From contig CAZLYK010000160.1 of assembly GCA_964563495.1 (NCBI GenBank), forward strand, positions 1-11,890: DNA of 11,890 bases, given 5' to 3'. Under the pieces are notes generated by a model. The model was not told the origin of the DNA, did not search any database, and saw only the letters and a program-made list of their open reading frames with translations. The position numbers and the translations under genes were made by a program. This document shows, piece by piece, positions 9,334 to 11,890 of the stretch (the stretch's first letter is position 1; every line of letters begins with the position of its first letter). Source of the stretch: CAZLYK01 sp964563495 (GTDB taxonomy: Bacteria > Acidobacteriota > Blastocatellia > RBC074).

Positions 9334-10083
9334 CTAGGCGCTCGCCGCCTCGCTCAGCTCGTTGGAGCCGCGAAAACGGTAGCCGATTCCGATGACAGTC
9401 TCAATGCATGCGCCGCATCCGCCCAGCTTTTTTCGGAGCCCGCTGATGTGGACATCAAGTGTGCGGGCTTCGCCATAATACTCCAACCCCCAGACCTGAT
9501 CGAGCAGCTGCTCGCGAGGCACAACCCGCCCCTGATTGCGGCTGAGGATCGAAAGCAGCGCAAACTCTTTGCGGGTGAGCTTGATGCTCTGGCCCTGGCA
9601 GGCCACGGCGAAATCACCGTAATCGATCCGCAGCAGCCCATCGTCGTAGAGCTTGGGTGATTGTGCCTCGAATCCTGAGCGCCGCAGGGCCGCGCGAACC
9701 CGGGCCACCAATTCGCGGACGCTGAATGGCTTGGTCATATAATCATCGGCGCCCAGATCGAGCCCGCGCACCTTGTCTGCCTCTTCGGATCGTGCGGTCA
9801 GCACGATGATCGGAGTCCGGCGCGTCATTTCTTCAGTCCGGAAACGGCGGCATAACTCAAATCCATTTATGCCAGGCAGATTGAGATCTAAGATGATCAG
9901 ATCCGGAGCCTCCAATCCGGGCTCCGTCGTCCGTCGTACCTGGCCCCTACCGAGAGCGATGTTCAGTCCCTCTTCACCGGTCAACGCCACCCGGGTGGAG
10001 AAAGCGCCTTCACGCTCCAGGTTGTAGCGAATGCTTTCGCCGATATCGGGGTCGTCTTCGATAATCAGAATATAGGGCTTCAT
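9334..10083 (-). CDS. phoB: PhoB-like OmpR-family response regulator
   Basis: The 249-residue protein has a receiver domain (about 4-125) with the acidic pocket Asp10-Asp11, phospho-acceptor Asp66 in ILDLNLPG, Thr96 in VLTARS and Lys118 in TKPFS. A winged-helix DNA-binding domain follows at about 150-240, with LTRKEFALLSIL, REQLLDQVWG, RTLDVHISGLRKKLG and TVIGIGYRF. The phospho-acceptor is about 12 residues later than in E. coli PhoB (Asp54), because the loop before the beta-3 strand is longer (GRGQVRRTTEPGLEAP, 45-60). It lies between phoU and the kinase, starting 33 bases after phoU ends, which supports a phosphate-response role. Like other OmpR-family members it would bind direct repeats with an 11-bp period, and such a set lies upstream of phoU. 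Confidence 0.92.
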   Translation of the reverse strand: MKPYILIIEDDPDIGESIRYNLEREGAFSTRVALTGEEGLNIALGRGQVRRTTEPGLEAPDLIILDLNLPGINGFELCRRFRTEEMTRRTPIIVLTARSEEADKVRGLDLGADDYMTKPFSVRELVARVRAALRRSGFEAQSPKLYDDGLLRIDYGDFAVACQGQSIKLTRKEFALLSILSRNQGRVVPREQLLDQVWGLEYYGEARTLDVHISGLRKKLGGCGACIETVIGIGYRFRGSNELSEAASA

Positions 10084-10116
10084 ATGTTTGTCAGCCTGAG
10101 ATAAAAATCCGGGAGA

Positions 10117-10779
10117 TCATCTGGCGATTTGGCTATGCCTGATCACGTGCGCCTCTTTCATGTAAACGATCAGTTCGCAGATGTCGGTCACGTAATCGCC
10201 GATTCGCTCCAGATGTTTGGCGACCATGAGCAGACGGGCGGCGCGGCCTGCGGCGGCCGGATCGCGCGACATCCGATCCAGCAGGTCGTGAAAGATCCGG
10301 TCGTAAAGCTTGTCTATCTCGTCATCGCGATCGATCACCGTGCGCGCCGATTCGGCATCCGCAGCCGCAAAGGCGTCGAGCGAAAGCCGGAGCATATCGC
10401 ACGCCAGCCAGCTCATCTTCGGCAGATCGAAATATGGCTTCAGTTGCGGTTCATCATTAAGGTAGATCGCGGCCCGGGCAATGTTGCAGGCGTGGTCGGC
10501 AATCCGCTCGAGGATCGGCGTGATCTTGATCGCGGTCACAACCAGCCGAAGATCGTGCGCCTCGGTCGATTGCATCCCGAGCATTCGCACACAGATCCGA
10601 TCGGCTTCCAGTTCGAGAGCGTCAACCCGGTCATCATCGCGCAAGACCTGTATCGCCAACTCCGAGTCGCGCTCGATCAGCGCACGCGTCGCCTGGTCAA
10701 TCGCCCGCTCGACCTCTCCACCCATCAACAGTACATGATCACGTAGTTGATTGATTGCCGATTCCGGCAAATTCCTCAT
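10117..10779 (-). CDS. phoU: Phosphate signalling protein PhoU
   Basis: This 220-residue, all-helical protein has the two-fold repeated PhoU architecture. ERIADHACNIA at 91-101 and ERIGDYVTDI at 191-200 lie exactly 100 residues apart and carry the acidic residues that bind metal clusters in the family. PhoU links the Pst phosphate transporter to the PhoR kinase and keeps the pathway off when phosphate is plentiful. The ATG at 10779 has GGGTGAAG ending just upstream. A GTG at 10791 would add four residues. It is the first gene of the phoU-phoB-phoR-dut-peptidase run. The usual pstSCAB genes are not next to it here; a phosphatase gene lies upstream instead. Confidence 0.95.
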   Translation of the reverse strand: MRNLPESAINQLRDHVLLMGGEVERAIDQATRALIERDSELAIQVLRDDDRVDALELEADRICVRMLGMQSTEAHDLRLVVTAIKITPILERIADHACNIARAAIYLNDEPQLKPYFDLPKMSWLACDMLRLSLDAFAAADAESARTVIDRDDEIDKLYDRIFHDLLDRMSRDPAAAGRAARLLMVAKHLERIGDYVTDICELIVYMKEAHVIRHSQIAR

Positions 10780-10830
10780 GTCTTCACCCACACGGATCTC
10801 TTGATTCGAGACCGCAAGCTTAACACTTTA

Positions 10831-10860
10831 AGATTAAGTCCATCTTAAATAAATGTTAAG
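10831..10860 (-). promoter_or_regulatory. Candidate Pho box (three 8-bp direct repeats at 11-bp period) upstream of phoU
   Basis: Read on the minus strand, toward phoU, the sequence has CTTAACAT (10860-10853), TTTAAGAT (10849-10842) and CTTAATCT (10838-10831), each separated by exactly 3 bases. Eight-bp repeats of CTTAACCT type spaced by 3 bases are the known Pho-box layout of cyanobacteria, and TTAACA-type repeats at 11-bp steps are the PhoP boxes of Bacillus. The same tract can also be read as nested inverted repeats (outer arms 10818-10825 with 10854-10861, inner arms 10827-10834 with 10842-10849). The proximal repeat lies 52 bases before the phoU ATG. I cannot identify a good -10 element. 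Binding is inferred. Confidence 0.5.
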
Positions 10861-10903
10861 CCTCTGTCATCTTTGTCTGTCAAGAGACAGGGTCATGACC
10901 GGT

Positions 10904-10943
10904 TTAATCCCGCATAAATCCCGTCAATCCTGTCGATTAATAG
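10904..10943 (-). repeat. Copy of the CAGGAT interspersed repeat at the 3' end of the phosphatase gene
   Basis: On the minus strand the tract begins CTATTAATCGACAGGATTG and continues with GACGGGATTT and GCGGGATTAA units. It keeps the 10-11 base step of the other copies but has more C-to-G drift in the later units. It encodes the final residues INRQD and the TGA stop of the phosphatase gene. A separate perfect 10-bp palindrome, GGTCATGACC, lies just beyond it at 10891-10900. Confidence 0.75.
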
Positions 10944-11811
10944 TGTATGAATCGATCCGCCTGCCGTCGAATCCGATCGCCTCGACCGTGATCTGATCCT
11001 GATTGACGGTGACGATCAGAAAAGAGTTGATCATATCCTCGCCGGCGGCGAGAAGCGGGGACTTACGGTCGATCGTTTTCTGTTTGATCTCTCCGCTCGC
11101 TCCCTCGGTGAAGTACTGGACTCCCTTTTGCGGGGTAATCCGTTCGTAGCAATGAGAGTGTCCCGAGAAGACTGCATTGACTCGGTATTTGACAAACAGC
11201 GGCTCGAGTTGACCGCGCAGAATGAGATGAGGGCTGTGCATCTTCGCCGCTGAATAGAGTGGGTGGTGAAAGAACGCGATTTTCCACATGGCCTTGGACT
11301 CTTTCAGCCTCCCTTCGAGCCAGCCAAGTTGTTCCTCTGTCATCCTGTTCGAATCGAGAGCGAAGAACTCGACCAGCTCACGGCTGCCGTCGACGCCTTT
11401 GGTGAAATTGTAATAGCGGTTGCCCCCCATATTGAAGTTTGGGTAATTGGTCTGGAATTCCAGTCCCTTGACGACGTCGTGGTTGCCCAGGACAGCGTAG
11501 AACTTCACCCCGGCGGCGAGTAGCTCCTGATACGGCGCCTCGAATCGTGGCTTGATGTATTTCTGGTTGCCGCTGTTGTAGATATTGTCGCCGAGCATGA
11601 GCACGAAATCGAATGGCGTCTGGCTGCGCTGCTCGGTCATCCGTTTGGCGATCGCCAGTTGGGCCTCATCGCCCGTCCCCGTGTCGCCGATGACGGCAAA
11701 GCTCAAAGAGTTTTTGACGGGGGCTCCGGTTTGCGCCCCGGCCGGTACGCAAAACAGGAGCGCCGTGATCATGAAGATTGTGAAAGTGAAGGTTGAATAC
11801 AGCTTGTTCAT
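10924..11811 (-). CDS. Secreted purple-acid-phosphatase-like metallophosphoesterase
   Basis: The 295-residue protein has a signal peptide (hydrophobic residues about 8-24, probable cleavage after PAGAQ) and a calcineurin-like metallophosphoesterase domain. The metal-binding motifs appear in order: GDTGTGD (Asp43), GDNIY (Asp75, with Tyr78 placed like the iron-binding tyrosine of purple acid phosphatases), GNHD (Asn110, His111), FHHPLYS (His182/183) and GHSHCYER (His218, His220). It probably removes phosphate from organic esters outside the cytoplasm. I chose the ATG at 11811 because the signal peptide starts there and GGAG lies about 12 bases upstream. The frame is open to 11880, but that part runs into a hairpin. 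The C-terminus and stop are supplied by an interspersed repeat. It lies upstream of phoU in the same orientation, which fits a Pho-regulon member. Confidence 0.9.
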   Translation of the reverse strand: MNKLYSTFTFTIFMITALLFCVPAGAQTGAPVKNSLSFAVIGDTGTGDEAQLAIAKRMTEQRSQTPFDFVLMLGDNIYNSGNQKYIKPRFEAPYQELLAAGVKFYAVLGNHDVVKGLEFQTNYPNFNMGGNRYYNFTKGVDGSRELVEFFALDSNRMTEEQLGWLEGRLKESKAMWKIAFFHHPLYSAAKMHSPHLILRGQLEPLFVKYRVNAVFSGHSHCYERITPQKGVQYFTEGASGEIKQKTIDRKSPLLAAGEDMINSFLIVTVNQDQITVEAIGFDGRRIDSYTINRQD

Positions 11812-11844
11812 AATAGTGCCAGTCTCCGGATTGCATATAGCGAT

Positions 11845-11890
11845 TTTCACGTTTGTGCGACCGCGTCCTCGCGGTCGCACAAACGTGAAA
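11845..11890. repeat. Perfect 21-bp inverted repeat with 4-base loop at the window edge
   Basis: Bases 11845-11865 and 11870-11890 are exact reverse complements around TCCT. The inner stem is GC-rich (CGACCGCG) and the outer stem AT-richer (TTTCACG). It may extend past the window end. It differs in sequence from the CAGGAT family. It lies 34 bases upstream of the phosphatase start on the minus strand. It could be the terminator of a gene to the right, or a dispersed palindromic element. Confidence 0.8.

Noticed and set aside
10864..10883. Two CTGTCA elements resembling an E. coli Pho box.
   Set aside because: They are 13 bases apart instead of 11 and point away from phoU; the TTAAG-type repeats next to them fit better.
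11812..11880. GTG-started extension of the phosphatase by 23 residues.
   Set aside because: It begins inside the hairpin and would bury the signal peptide; the ATG at 11811 gives a standard secretion signal.

Overview
The window looks like a chromosomal piece from a Gram-negative soil or environmental bacterium, most likely Acidobacteriota (perhaps Blastocatellia). That is an inference from four things: a DUF1800/DUF1501 pair, a secreted S9 peptidase, a phoU-phoB-phoR cluster, and short interspersed CAGGAT-type repeats in moderately GC-rich DNA. No taxonomic marker gene is present. Nothing suggests a phage, plasmid, transposase or CRISPR array. Genes cover nearly everything, and no gene-free stretch exceeds 300 bases.

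Region 1 (1-3397, minus strand) is a tightly coupled three-gene operon. It is read from the right: a small multi-spanning membrane protein of unknown function, a DUF1800 protein with a Tat-type lipoprotein signal, and a DUF1501 protein. The first two overlap by an ATGA junction, and the third starts 5 bases after the second stops. Region 2 (3398-3589) is a divergent promoter region. Region 3 (3590-5191, plus strand) is one polyprenyl-phosphate sugar-1-phosphate transferase that would start synthesis of a surface or exopolysaccharide repeat unit. It converges on region 4 at a perfect 44-bp inverted repeat (5192-5283).

Region 4 (5275-10779, minus strand) is a probable phosphate-response operon in the order phoU, phoB-like regulator, phoR-like kinase, dut and a secreted S9 peptidase. 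Upstream of phoU sit three 8-bp TTAAG/CTTAA-type repeats at an exact 11-bp period, a layout typical of Pho boxes. Region 5 (10924-11811, minus strand) is a secreted purple-acid-phosphatase-like enzyme, which fits a phosphate-starvation role for this end of the window. PhoU and PhoR would sense phosphate state, the PhoB-like regulator would act on the box, and the phosphatase would release phosphate outside the cytoplasm. The Pst transporter is not in the window.

The most striking non-coding signal is a family of short repeats built from CAGGAT units. They lie at the 3' ends of five genes, always in the same orientation relative to the gene, and three genes take their stop codons from them.
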